A stretch of 12,217 bases of DNA from an uncultured Nitrosomonadales bacterium (lineage in GTDB: Bacteria; Pseudomonadota; Gammaproteobacteria; Burkholderiales; Gallionellaceae). The position numbers and the translations under genes are program-made. The stretch covers positions 1 through 12,217 of the forward strand of contig CAIZNF010000208.1 in NCBI GenBank assembly GCA_903934275.1, in the 5' to 3' direction. The stretch's first letter is position 1; every line of letters starts with the position of its first letter. This document shows positions 5,550-12,217 of the stretch, piece by piece. The notes below the pieces were generated by a model. It was not told where the DNA came from, ran no database searches, and saw only the letters and a program-made list of their open reading frames with translations.

Positions 5550-7697
5550 ATGAGAGCCGTGGCTGTTTCCCTGTTAATTGTATTGCTTTCCGCCTGTGAC
5601 GGCGGTTTGCTGAATAATCCTTATCCGGCGGCGGACGAGGGCAAGTCGATTCTCTACACCGCATTTACCGAGCGCCCCAAACATCTCGATCCGGCGCAGG
5701 CATACAGCGAGAACGAGTATGAGTTTCTCGCGCAGATTTATGCTCCTCCCCTGCAATACCATTACCTGAAGCGCCCTTACGAGCTGATCCCTTTGTCCGC
5801 CAGCGGGATGCCAACCGTGCGCTATCTGGACAAGAATCACCGCCCGTTGCCGGACAATGCACCAGCGGAAAAAATCGCCTTCAGCGTATATGAAATCCGT
5901 ATCAAACCGAACATGCGCTATCAGCCGCATCCGGCGTTTGCCCGGAATATGTTTGACAAGCATGCGCAGGGCAAGCCGGAGTATCACCATGTAACGCCGG
6001 ATGATTTGCGCGACATTCATGCGCTGAGTGATTTTAAACATAGTGGCACGCGCGCTGTCACGGCGGCTGATTATGTTTACCAGATCAAGCGTCTGGCGCA
6101 CCCGCAATTGCATTTGCCGATTTTCGGTGTGATGGGCGAATACATCGTGGGACTGAAAGACTACGCCGCGGCATTGCAGCAGGCGCTGAAAAAAAATCCA
6201 GATGCATTTCTCGACCTCAATGCCTACCCTCTGCCCGGAGTGCAGGTGGTGGACGAGCACACTTACCGCATCGAGGTGCATGGCAAATATCCGCAATTCG
6301 CTTATTGGCTGGCGATGCCGTTCTTTGCGCCGATGCCGCATGAAGCAGAGCGGTTCTACGCACAACCGGGGATGCGTGAACGCAACCTGACACTGGATTG
6401 GTGGCCGGTGGGCAGCGGGCCATATTACCTGTCCGAAAACAACCCTAACCAGCGTATGGTGTTGAGCCGCAACCCGTATTACGACAGCGAACGCTACCCG
6501 GCAGAGGGTGAAGCGGGCGATGCGCAAGCCGGGTTGTTGGTGGATGCGGGTAAGTCGTTGCCGTTGATCGACAGGGTGATATTCAGCCTGGAAAAGGAAA
6601 CTATCCCTTACTGGAACAAATTTTTGCAAGGTTATTACGACGCCTCGGGCATTAGCTCGGACAGCTTCGACCAAGCGGTGCAGGTGAACATCGGTGGTGA
6701 AACTACCGTGACCGACGAGATGAACGCGCAGGGTATCAGGCTTTCGACGGCGGTTTCGACTTCCACCATGTATACCGGTTTCAACTGGCTTGACCCCGTG
6801 GTGGGAGGGTCATCTGATCGCTCACGCAAATTGCGCCAGGCGATTGCAATCGCGGTGGATTTCGAAGAATTTGTGTCCATTTTCGCCAACGGGCGCGGCA
6901 TCGCCGCCCAATCGCCGCTTCCACCCGGCATCTTCGGCTACCGCGAGGGCAAGGCGGGCATCAACCATGCTGTGTATGACTGGGTGGGCAGCGCGCCGAA
7001 GCGTAAACCCATCGAGGAAGCTAGGCGGTTGCTCGCCGAAGCGGGCTACCCGAATGGCTTGGATGCGCAAACCCGCCAGCCGCTGGTGATTAATCTGGAC
7101 ACTACCGCAAATGGCGTGGGCAACAAGGCACGCCTCGACTGGATGAGGAAACAGTTCGACAAAATCAACGTGCAACTGGTGGTGCGCAGCACCGACTACA
7201 ACCGCTTCCAGGACAAGATCCGCAAGGGTGACACGCAGATGTTTTACTTTGGCTGGAACGCCGACTACCCCGACCCGGAGAATTTTTTATTTTTGTTGCA
7301 CGGCGCGCAAGCCAAGGTGGGCAAGGGCGGCGAGAATGCGGCGAATTACAGCAACCCGGAATACGACCTGCTGTTCGACCAGATGAAAAACATGGAAAAC
7401 AGCCCGGCGCGGCAGGCCATCATCGACAACATGCTGGAAATATTGCGCCGCGATTCGCCGTGGTTGTGGGGCTTTCATCCAAAGAGTTATGTGTTGCAGC
7501 ACGGCTGGCTGTATAACGTAAAACCCAACGTAATGGCAAACAATAAGCTCAAATATTGGCGCGTCAATGCCGCGCAGCGCGATCAACTGCGCCGCAAATG
7601 GAATCAGCCGGTGCGCTGGCCGCTGTGGTTGGGAATGGTGGTATTGCTGCTGTTTGGGGGCTGGATGTGGCGCGCGTTGCGGCGGCGTGAGGAGTGA
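5550..7697 (+). CDS. Family-5 extracellular solute-binding lipoprotein
   Basis: A 715-residue periplasmic substrate-binding protein of the OppA/DppA (SBP_bac_5) type, which captures peptides or similar ligands for an ABC importer. Residues 1-15 form a signal with lipobox LSAC (Cys16 lipidated). The body shows family features: AFTERPKHLDP near residues 38-48, VGSGPYYL, LRQAIAIAVD before the second lobe, LLAEAGYPNG, and FYFGWNADYPDPENFLF. Unusually it ends in a hydrophobic helix (about 691-708, LWLGMVVLLLFGGWMW) followed by RRREE, so it may be held at both ends. It is longer than most family members (500-600). No permease or ATPase gene is adjacent in this window. ATG 5550 fits the signal peptide; the frame stays open upstream to 5403 but only through repeat DNA. 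There is no clear ribosome binding site. The ligand is unknown. Confidence 0.9.
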   Translation: MRAVAVSLLIVLLSACDGGLLNNPYPAADEGKSILYTAFTERPKHLDPAQAYSENEYEFLAQIYAPPLQYHYLKRPYELIPLSASGMPTVRYLDKNHRPLPDNAPAEKIAFSVYEIRIKPNMRYQPHPAFARNMFDKHAQGKPEYHHVTPDDLRDIHALSDFKHSGTRAVTAADYVYQIKRLAHPQLHLPIFGVMGEYIVGLKDYAAALQQALKKNPDAFLDLNAYPLPGVQVVDEHTYRIEVHGKYPQFAYWLAMPFFAPMPHEAERFYAQPGMRERNLTLDWWPVGSGPYYLSENNPNQRMVLSRNPYYDSERYPAEGEAGDAQAGLLVDAGKSLPLIDRVIFSLEKETIPYWNKFLQGYYDASGISSDSFDQAVQVNIGGETTVTDEMNAQGIRLSTAVSTSTMYTGFNWLDPVVGGSSDRSRKLRQAIAIAVDFEEFVSIFANGRGIAAQSPLPPGIFGYREGKAGINHAVYDWVGSAPKRKPIEEARRLLAEAGYPNGLDAQTRQPLVINLDTTANGVGNKARLDWMRKQFDKINVQLVVRSTDYNRFQDKIRKGDTQMFYFGWNADYPDPENFLFLLHGAQAKVGKGGENAANYSNPEYDLLFDQMKNMENSPARQAIIDNMLEILRRDSPWLWGFHPKSYVLQHGWLYNVKPNVMANNKLKYWRVNAAQRDQLRRKWNQPVRWPLWLGMVVLLLFGGWMWRALRRREE

Positions 7698-7726
7698 CAT
7701 CACCTTCCCTTCAAATGGGAATAATT

Positions 7727-7782
7727 TGTAGGTCGGGCTGCGCCCGACAGCTATATCTGGCGGATAGAATCCGCCCTTCTAC
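7727..7782. repeat. GTAGGTCGGGC hairpin plus GGCGGA/TCCGCC stem
   Basis: TGTAGGTCGGGCTGCGCCCG (from 7727) forms a 7-bp stem GTCGGGC/GCCCGAC (7732-7738 and 7742-7748). It is followed by a 6-bp stem GGCGGA/TCCGCC (7759-7764 and 7770-7775) and CTTCTACG. It belongs to the same family as 1237-1257 and 2342-2364. It lies about 30 bases after the solute-binding protein gene and may help end its transcription, although no T-run follows. Confidence 0.65.
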
Positions 7783-7809
7783 GTTATTGCGCTATTGACC
7801 CTAAAATCA

Positions 7810-7900
7810 GCAGTTGAAATATGTAGGAGCGCGATTTATCGCGCGAAAGATTTGGCCGGGCAATCGCGCGATAAATCGCGCTCCCACAAGTTTCAACTAC
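7810..7900. repeat. 91-bp inverted-repeat element, GTAGGAGCGCG family
   Basis: Arms of about 37 bases (7810-7846 and 7864-7900) are nearly complementary. The left arm starts GCAGTTGAAATATGTAGGAG and the reverse complement of the right arm starts GTAGTTGAAACTTGTGGGAG. Both continue through GCGCGATTTATCGCGCGA, itself self-complementary around ATTTAT. The same GCAGTTGAAA-type edge occurs at 2162-2172 and, degenerate, at 1555-1566, so this is a third member of the element that forms the inner half of the 177-bp repeats. It accounts, with 7727-7782, for most of the 330-base gap before prlC. Confidence 0.8.
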
Positions 7901-8027
7901 CCGGCTCAGGTTGACCAACATTTTAAAATGTCATCTGTGTTTGGGCGAACTCTGAATTTTTGGAGGATTCCCGTTGTAAAATGTGACCGTAAAATTTGCC
8001 GCCCCAGTATTTATTTTCAACTCATTT

Positions 8028-10079
8028 ATGAACCCACTACTTGATTTTTCAGGTCTGCCGCGTTTTTCGGAGATCAAACCAGAACATGTCGCACCGGCAA
8101 TTGAACATTTGCTGGCGGAAAACCGCGCACTGATCGCACGACTACTCAGTGATAACGCGCCGCCAACTTGGCAGAATTTTATCGTGCCGATGGAAAATGC
8201 CAACGAGCGGCTGTCGCGCGCATGGGGGCCGGTCGGGCATTTGAATGCGGTGATGAATGGCCCGGAATTGCGCGAGGTGTATAACGCCACGCTGCCAAAA
8301 ATCACCCAATATTATGCCGAACTCGGCCAGAATCTCGCGCTGTTCGAGAAGTTTAAGGTGTTGCGCAATAGCCCTGAATTCGGCGGTTTGAGCGCGGCGC
8401 GAAAAAAAATCATCGAGAATGAATTGCGCGATTTTCGCCTCGGCGGTGCTGAGCTGCCGGAGGATAAGAAGGCGCGCTATCTGGAAATTCAGGAGCGCAT
8501 GGCTGAATTGTCTTCGCGATTTTCCGACAATATCCTCGATGCGACCAATGATTACACACTGGTGATCGGCGATAAAAACGAATTGAGCGGCCTGCCAGAA
8601 GATGTGCTGCAAGCGGCACTGGAGGCGGCGCAGGCAGCTAATCGGCCAGGCTGGCTATTTACTTTAAAAGCACCGTCCTATATGCCGGTCATGCAATACG
8701 CCGATAACCGCGCGTTGCGCGAAAAGATGTATCGCGCCTATGGCACGCGCGCCAGCGAATTCGGCAAGCCGGACTGGGACAACACCGCGTTGATGGATGA
8801 GATCATCGGGCTGCGCGGCGAGGAGGCTAGCCTGTTGGGCTTTGCCAATTTTGGCGAATTGTCGCTGGCTACCAAGATGGCGGATTCGCCGCAACAGGTG
8901 GCCGAATTCATGCGCGAGCTGGCGCAGCGCGCGCGCCCCTTTGCCGAAAAAGATCTGGACGAATTACGCGGATTCGCGCGTGCCGAATTAGGGCTGCATG
9001 AACTGCAGTCATGGGATATCGGCTATGCCAGCGAAAAACTGCGCGAGCAACGCTATGCCTTTTCCGAGCAGGAAGTGAAGCAATATTTCCCGGAAGATGC
9101 GGTGCTGCCCGGCATGTTCAAGTTGGTCGAAACGTTATATGGCTTGCAGATCAAGCCTTCCGTTGCGCCATTGTGGCATGACGACGTACATTTTTTCGAC
9201 ATCCGCGACATACGGGGGCAACTGGTCGGCCAGTTCTATCTCGATATGTACGCGCGCAGCAGCAAACGCGGCGGGGCGTGGATGGATGACGTGATCACGC
9301 GCCGTCGCCTTGCACCGGATGCGTTGAAAAATCGGGCCATTCAGACACCGGTTGCCTATCTGAACTGCAACTTCTCACCGCCGGTGGGCGGTAAGCCCGC
9401 AGTGTTCACCCACGACGAAGTGATCACGCTGTTCCATGAATTCGGTCACGGCCTGCATCACCTGCTCACCGAAGTGGAAGACCTCGCCGTGTCCGGCATT
9501 AACGGCGTGGAGTGGGACGCGGTTGAATTGCCCAGCCAGTTCATGGAAAATTTTTGCTGGGAATGGGATGTGCTGCGCGGCATGACGCGCCAAGTGGACA
9601 GCGGCGAGGCACTGCCACGTGCGCTGTTCGATAAAATGCTTGCCGCAAAAAATTTCCAGAGCGGCCTGCAAACTCTGCGCCAGATAGAATTTTCGTTGTT
9701 CGATATGCTGATGCACAGCAACTTCGAGGCGGGTGGCGCGAAATCCATCCTGCAACTACTCGACGAAGTGCGCGCCGAAGTGGCGGTGCTGATTCCGCCC
9801 GCGTTCCACCGTTTCCCGCACAGTTTTTCGCATATCTTCGCCGGTGGCTATGCGGCGGGTTATTACAGCTATAAATGGGCGGAGGTGCTGTCCGCCGACG
9901 CGTACAGCCTGTTCGAAGAAAACGGCGTGCTCAATCCGGATGTGGGCGCACGCTTCCGTAGCGAGATACTGGCTATGGGCGGCAGCCGTGGCGCGATGGA
10001 TTCGTTCAGCGCGTTTCGCGGGCGCAAGCCGAGCATCGATGCATTGTTGCGGCATAATGGGCTGCTCGAAACGCATTGA
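8028..10079 (+). CDS. prlC: Oligopeptidase A, M3-family zinc metallopeptidase
   Basis: A 683-residue cytosolic peptidase of family M3, close in length to E. coli OpdA/PrlC (680). It degrades oligopeptides, including cleaved signal peptides and other products of upstream proteases. The N-terminus MNPLLDFSGLPRF is typical of OpdA. The zinc site is intact: HEFGH (His470, Glu471, His474), and Glu500 in VELPSQFMENF as third ligand. Near the C-terminus HRFPHSFSHIFAGGYAAGYYSYKW carries the family's substrate-binding His/Tyr cluster. ATG 8028 is chosen because it gives the conserved N-terminus; a GTG at 7983 would add 15 residues with no family precedent. The GGAGG at 7962-7966 is too far from both starts to be a normal ribosome binding site. 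The gene is followed by the DUF4124-glutaredoxin gene after 76 bases, in the same direction. Confidence 0.95.
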   Translation: MNPLLDFSGLPRFSEIKPEHVAPAIEHLLAENRALIARLLSDNAPPTWQNFIVPMENANERLSRAWGPVGHLNAVMNGPELREVYNATLPKITQYYAELGQNLALFEKFKVLRNSPEFGGLSAARKKIIENELRDFRLGGAELPEDKKARYLEIQERMAELSSRFSDNILDATNDYTLVIGDKNELSGLPEDVLQAALEAAQAANRPGWLFTLKAPSYMPVMQYADNRALREKMYRAYGTRASEFGKPDWDNTALMDEIIGLRGEEASLLGFANFGELSLATKMADSPQQVAEFMRELAQRARPFAEKDLDELRGFARAELGLHELQSWDIGYASEKLREQRYAFSEQEVKQYFPEDAVLPGMFKLVETLYGLQIKPSVAPLWHDDVHFFDIRDIRGQLVGQFYLDMYARSSKRGGAWMDDVITRRRLAPDALKNRAIQTPVAYLNCNFSPPVGGKPAVFTHDEVITLFHEFGHGLHHLLTEVEDLAVSGINGVEWDAVELPSQFMENFCWEWDVLRGMTRQVDSGEALPRALFDKMLAAKNFQSGLQTLRQIEFSLFDMLMHSNFEAGGAKSILQLLDEVRAEVAVLIPPAFHRFPHSFSHIFAGGYAAGYYSYKWAEVLSADAYSLFEENGVLNPDVGARFRSEILAMGGSRGAMDSFSAFRGRKPSIDALLRHNGLLETH

Positions 10080-10155
10080 TGTGAAGCAACAAAAATTAAC
10101 TTTGAAAAAAGTCACCGTGGGGGTGTTCTTGGCATTATGCCCGTTAGGAGGCGAA

Positions 10156-10704
10156 ATGAAGCGCATCGTTTTGTTGTTGGGTTGTTTGTTGGGTGTATCG
10201 TTTAACGCGCAAGCGGGCGCGCTATATCGCTGGGTGGACGTGCAGGGAAAAGTACACTACGGCGATGTAATTCCGCTTGGTGCCGGACAGGTTGAAATCA
10301 GGAAGTTCTCCGATGCCACCGCTCCTGATGAATACCTGCCCTATGAAACACGCCGCGCGCAACAGAATTTTTCGGTTACCTTGTATGTCGCGGAAAACTG
10401 CACCGAACCCTGCAATCAAGCGCGCGATTTGTTGGGCAAGCGCGGCATTCCGTTCAGTGAAAAGTTGTTGCGAACCAAAGAGGAAATTGATGCATTTAAA
10501 GCACTCTACAATTTTGATAACGTACCCGCGCTGTTCATAGGCAAAACTTTGTTGAAAGATTTTCTGGCCGACCAATGGAATTATGAGTTAGATATTGCCG
10601 GTTATCCAAAGGCTGCGCCATATCGAGCACCCAAGCCGTCGGATGCCGTTCCACCTACTCCCGCCTCTAGCCAAGTCTCTCCGACCGATTCCGCAGCACC
10701 ATGA
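10156..10704 (+). CDS. Periplasmic DUF4124 and glutaredoxin-like fusion protein
   Basis: A 182-residue exported protein. Residues 1-20 form a signal peptide ending AQA. Residues 21-55 look like a DUF4124 segment (ALYRWVDVQGKVHYGDVIP), a short beta domain common in secreted proteobacterial proteins. Residues 72-145 look like a glutaredoxin/thioredoxin fold: strand VTLYVAENC, a CTEPC active-site candidate (Cys82 and Cys86, three residues between rather than the usual two), a helix with LLGKRGIPF, and NVPALFIG with the cis-proline Pro124. The tail is proline/serine rich (160-182). ATG 10156 has an excellent TAGGAGG site (10145-10151); the frame is open further upstream only inside prlC. The stop overlaps the xth start as ATGA, indicating co-translation. 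A redox or disulfide role in the periplasm is inferred. Cys10 follows LLLG but is followed by more hydrophobic residues, so lipidation is unlikely. Confidence 0.85.
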   Translation: MKRIVLLLGCLLGVSFNAQAGALYRWVDVQGKVHYGDVIPLGAGQVEIRKFSDATAPDEYLPYETRRAQQNFSVTLYVAENCTEPCNQARDLLGKRGIPFSEKLLRTKEEIDAFKALYNFDNVPALFIGKTLLKDFLADQWNYELDIAGYPKAAPYRAPKPSDAVPPTPASSQVSPTDSAAP

Positions 10705-11486
10705 AACTTGCCACCTGGAACGTCAATTCGCTGAAAGTGCGCTTGCCGCAGGTGCTGGACTGGCTTGCCGCGAATACGGTCGATGTGTTGTGCTTGCAGG
10801 AAACCAAGCAGCAGGACTGCGATTTCCCGCAGGCTGAATTGCAAACAGCGGGTTATCACAGCGTATTCAGCGGGCAGAAAACCTACAACGGCGTGGCGAT
10901 CCTAAGCCGCGCACCCGCCAGCGATGTGCGGATGGGTATCCCGGATTTCGCCGATGAGCAGAAGCGCGTCATCGCAGCTACAATCGGTGGCATCCGCGTG
11001 GTGAACGTGTATGTGCCGAACGGCCAGAGCGTCGATTCCGATAAATACCAATACAAGCTTGCGTGGCTCGCCGCGCTGCGTTGTTGTCTGAAACAGGAGC
11101 TGGCACGCTATCCTGAACTGGCGCTGCTGGGCGATTACAATATCGCGCCGGAAGACCGAGATGTCTATGACCCGATAGCTTGGCAGGGCAACATACTGGT
11201 CAGTGAAGCGGAGCGGCAAGAATTTCAGAACCTGTTGGGGATCGGTCTGCACGACAGTTTTCGCATGTTTGAGCAGGCGGAAAAATCCTATTCCTGGTGG
11301 GACTATCGCATGATGGCTTTCCCCCGCAACAGGGGGTTGCGCATTGACCACATCCTGATCAGCGAACCACTCGCCGCCTTTTGCGAAAACTGCGTGATAG
11401 ATAAAATACCCCGCAAATCAGAGCGCCCTTCGGATCACGCCCCGGTGGTGGCTGCGTTTGTCAACAGTGCTGAACGGGCGAAATAA
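10701..11486 (+). CDS. xth: Exodeoxyribonuclease III (AP endonuclease)
   Basis: A 261-residue member of the ExoIII/APE1 endonuclease-exonuclease-phosphatase family, cutting abasic sites and removing 3' blocks in base-excision repair in the cytoplasm. Active-site residues are all present: Asn7 in WNVNS, Glu34 in LQETK, Asp145 and Asn147 in GDYNIAPEDRDVYDP, SWWDYR, Asp216 in GLRIDHIL, and Asp245-His246 in PSDHAPV. Length is near that of E. coli ExoIII (268). The ATG lies inside the stop of the preceding gene (ATGA), so translation is probably coupled. This ties a DNA-repair enzyme to a periplasmic redox protein in one transcript. It could equally be an xthA- or exoA-type paralogue; family membership is certain, the exact subtype is not. 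Confidence 0.95.
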   Translation: MKLATWNVNSLKVRLPQVLDWLAANTVDVLCLQETKQQDCDFPQAELQTAGYHSVFSGQKTYNGVAILSRAPASDVRMGIPDFADEQKRVIAATIGGIRVVNVYVPNGQSVDSDKYQYKLAWLAALRCCLKQELARYPELALLGDYNIAPEDRDVYDPIAWQGNILVSEAERQEFQNLLGIGLHDSFRMFEQAEKSYSWWDYRMMAFPRNRGLRIDHILISEPLAAFCENCVIDKIPRKSERPSDHAPVVAAFVNSAERAK

Positions 11487-11546
11487 CCATGTATCTATTC
11501 CGGTTGAACAAGCCTTGGCTGCGTGCTAGTCTTCTCACATTGAATC

Positions 11547-12217
11547 ATGGCTATCTCTGACTACATCCACACCTTCGGTCAATACCTGTTCGCGCGTCAC
11601 GGCGAGCGGATACACAAGATCGCCCTCGATGCCGGTTTTACCTGTCCAAACCGCGATGGCACAAAGGGTGTCGGCGGCTGCACGTTCTGCAACAATAACT
11701 CATTCAACCCTAATGGGCGCGAACCGCTTACGCTGGAATCGCAGTTTAACAGCGGGCGGCGCGCCATTGCGAAGCGCACGCGCGCGAAAAAGTTCATTGC
11801 CTATTTTCAGGCCTATACCAATACCTACGCGGATGTGTTGGAACTGGATGCGCTCTATCGCCAGGCATTGACGCAGCATGACATCGTCGGGCTTTCGGTC
11901 GGCACACGGCCAGATTGCGTGTCAGGCGAAGTGCTCGATCTGCTCGCCGGATATCGCGAGAAAGGGTTTATCGTATGGCTGGAACTCGGCCTGCAGTCGG
12001 CATTCGACGAAACCTTGCGCCGAGTTAACCGCGGTCACGGCCTGAAGGAATATCGGGAAGTGGCCGTTGCGGCGCGACAGCGCGGGATTCCCTTGTGTAC
12101 CCACCTGATTCTCGGCATGCCCGGGGAAGACGAATCGCATTACCACGCCAGCCTCGATACTGTGTTGGATATCGGCGTTGACGGGCTCAAGCTGCACCCG
12201 CTGCATGTGGTGAAGCA
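11547..12217 (+). CDS. YhcC/TIGR01212-type radical SAM protein, 5' part
   Basis: Only the first 223 residues are in the window; the frame is open to the right edge. The N-terminus YIHTFGQYLFARHGERIHKI, followed by ALDAGFTCPNRDG, is typical of the YhcC family (TIGR01212). Cys33, Cys45 and Cys48 (in GGCTFCNN) are the expected 4Fe-4S ligands. Further family motifs follow: IAYFQAYTNTYA, VGLSVGTRPDC, WLELGLQSAFDETLRRVNRGH, THLILGMPGED and DGLKLHPLHVVK. Radical SAM enzymes reductively cleave S-adenosylmethionine; the substrate of this family was long unassigned and cannot be told from this sequence. ATG 11547 is 60 bases after xth, with no strong ribosome binding site. Confidence 0.93.
   Translation, partial: MAISDYIHTFGQYLFARHGERIHKIALDAGFTCPNRDGTKGVGGCTFCNNNSFNPNGREPLTLESQFNSGRRAIAKRTRAKKFIAYFQAYTNTYADVLELDALYRQALTQHDIVGLSVGTRPDCVSGEVLDLLAGYREKGFIVWLELGLQSAFDETLRRVNRGHGLKEYREVAVAARQRGIPLCTHLILGMPGEDESHYHASLDTVLDIGVDGLKLHPLHVVK

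Noticed and set aside
7962..7986. GGAGG followed by ATG-TGA, a possible start-stop regulatory element before prlC
   Set aside because: The spacing of 14 bases from GGAGG to ATG is too long for efficient initiation and no supporting structure was seen.
9844..10155. Upstream extension of the DUF4124-glutaredoxin frame
   Set aside because: It lies within prlC in a different frame; ATG 10156 has a strong TAGGAGG site and begins a signal peptide.
11489..11560. 23-codon frame (ATG TAT CTA ...) overlapping the start of the radical SAM gene
   Set aside because: No ribosome binding site beyond the xth stop region, no codon repetition suggestive of an attenuator leader, and no family resemblance.

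Overview
The window looks like chromosomal DNA of a betaproteobacterium. Gene content, codon use and the style of intergenic repeats fit the Nitrosomonadales/Gallionellaceae area, but this taxonomic placement is inference and no rRNA or other marker is present. Nine genes can be supported. Eight are complete and the ninth runs off the right edge. No tRNA, rRNA, CRISPR array, integrase or transposase gene was seen.

Layout from left to right: (1) A degenerate inverted-repeat element (28-109) precedes a two-gene operon of small lipoproteins. The first (241-726) carries ankyrin repeats; the second (737-1186) has no recognised family. (2) A SecB-like export chaperone gene (1635-2123) is enclosed by two inverted 177-bp repeats (1391-1567 and 2160-2336). 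(3) On the minus strand lie ubiB, a ubiquinone-biosynthesis atypical kinase/ATPase (2361-3890), and a Tim44-like membrane protein (4262-5119). They are separated and flanked by hairpin-forming repeats. (4) On the plus strand lies a large family-5 solute-binding lipoprotein with an extra C-terminal membrane helix (5550-7697) and no adjacent ABC permease. (5) After another repeat cluster comes oligopeptidase A (prlC/opdA, 8028-10079). It is followed by a periplasmic DUF4124-glutaredoxin-like protein (10156-10704) whose stop overlaps the start of exonuclease III (xth, 10701-11486). (6) The start of a YhcC/TIGR01212-type radical SAM protein (11547 to the window end) closes the window.

The genes are mostly housekeeping: envelope and export functions (SecB-like, Tim44-like, lipoproteins, solute binding), quinone synthesis (UbiB), peptide turnover (PrlC), redox (glutaredoxin-like) and DNA repair (Xth). 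The unusual content is in the gaps. Nearly every intergenic stretch of 230-450 bp is packed with hairpin repeats of at least four families: a GTAGGAGCGCG...CGCGCTCCTAC family, a GTAGGTCGGGC...GCCCGAC family, an ATTCCCGCGAAAGCGGGAAT family, and a TGTCATTC...GGAATCTTG family. The strongest signal is the gap-free 177-bp inverted pair around the SecB-like gene. A similar but looser arrangement of inverted modules surrounds the Tim44-like gene. No clearly new multi-gene system is visible; the repeat-bracketed gene cassettes are the best candidates for something undescribed.
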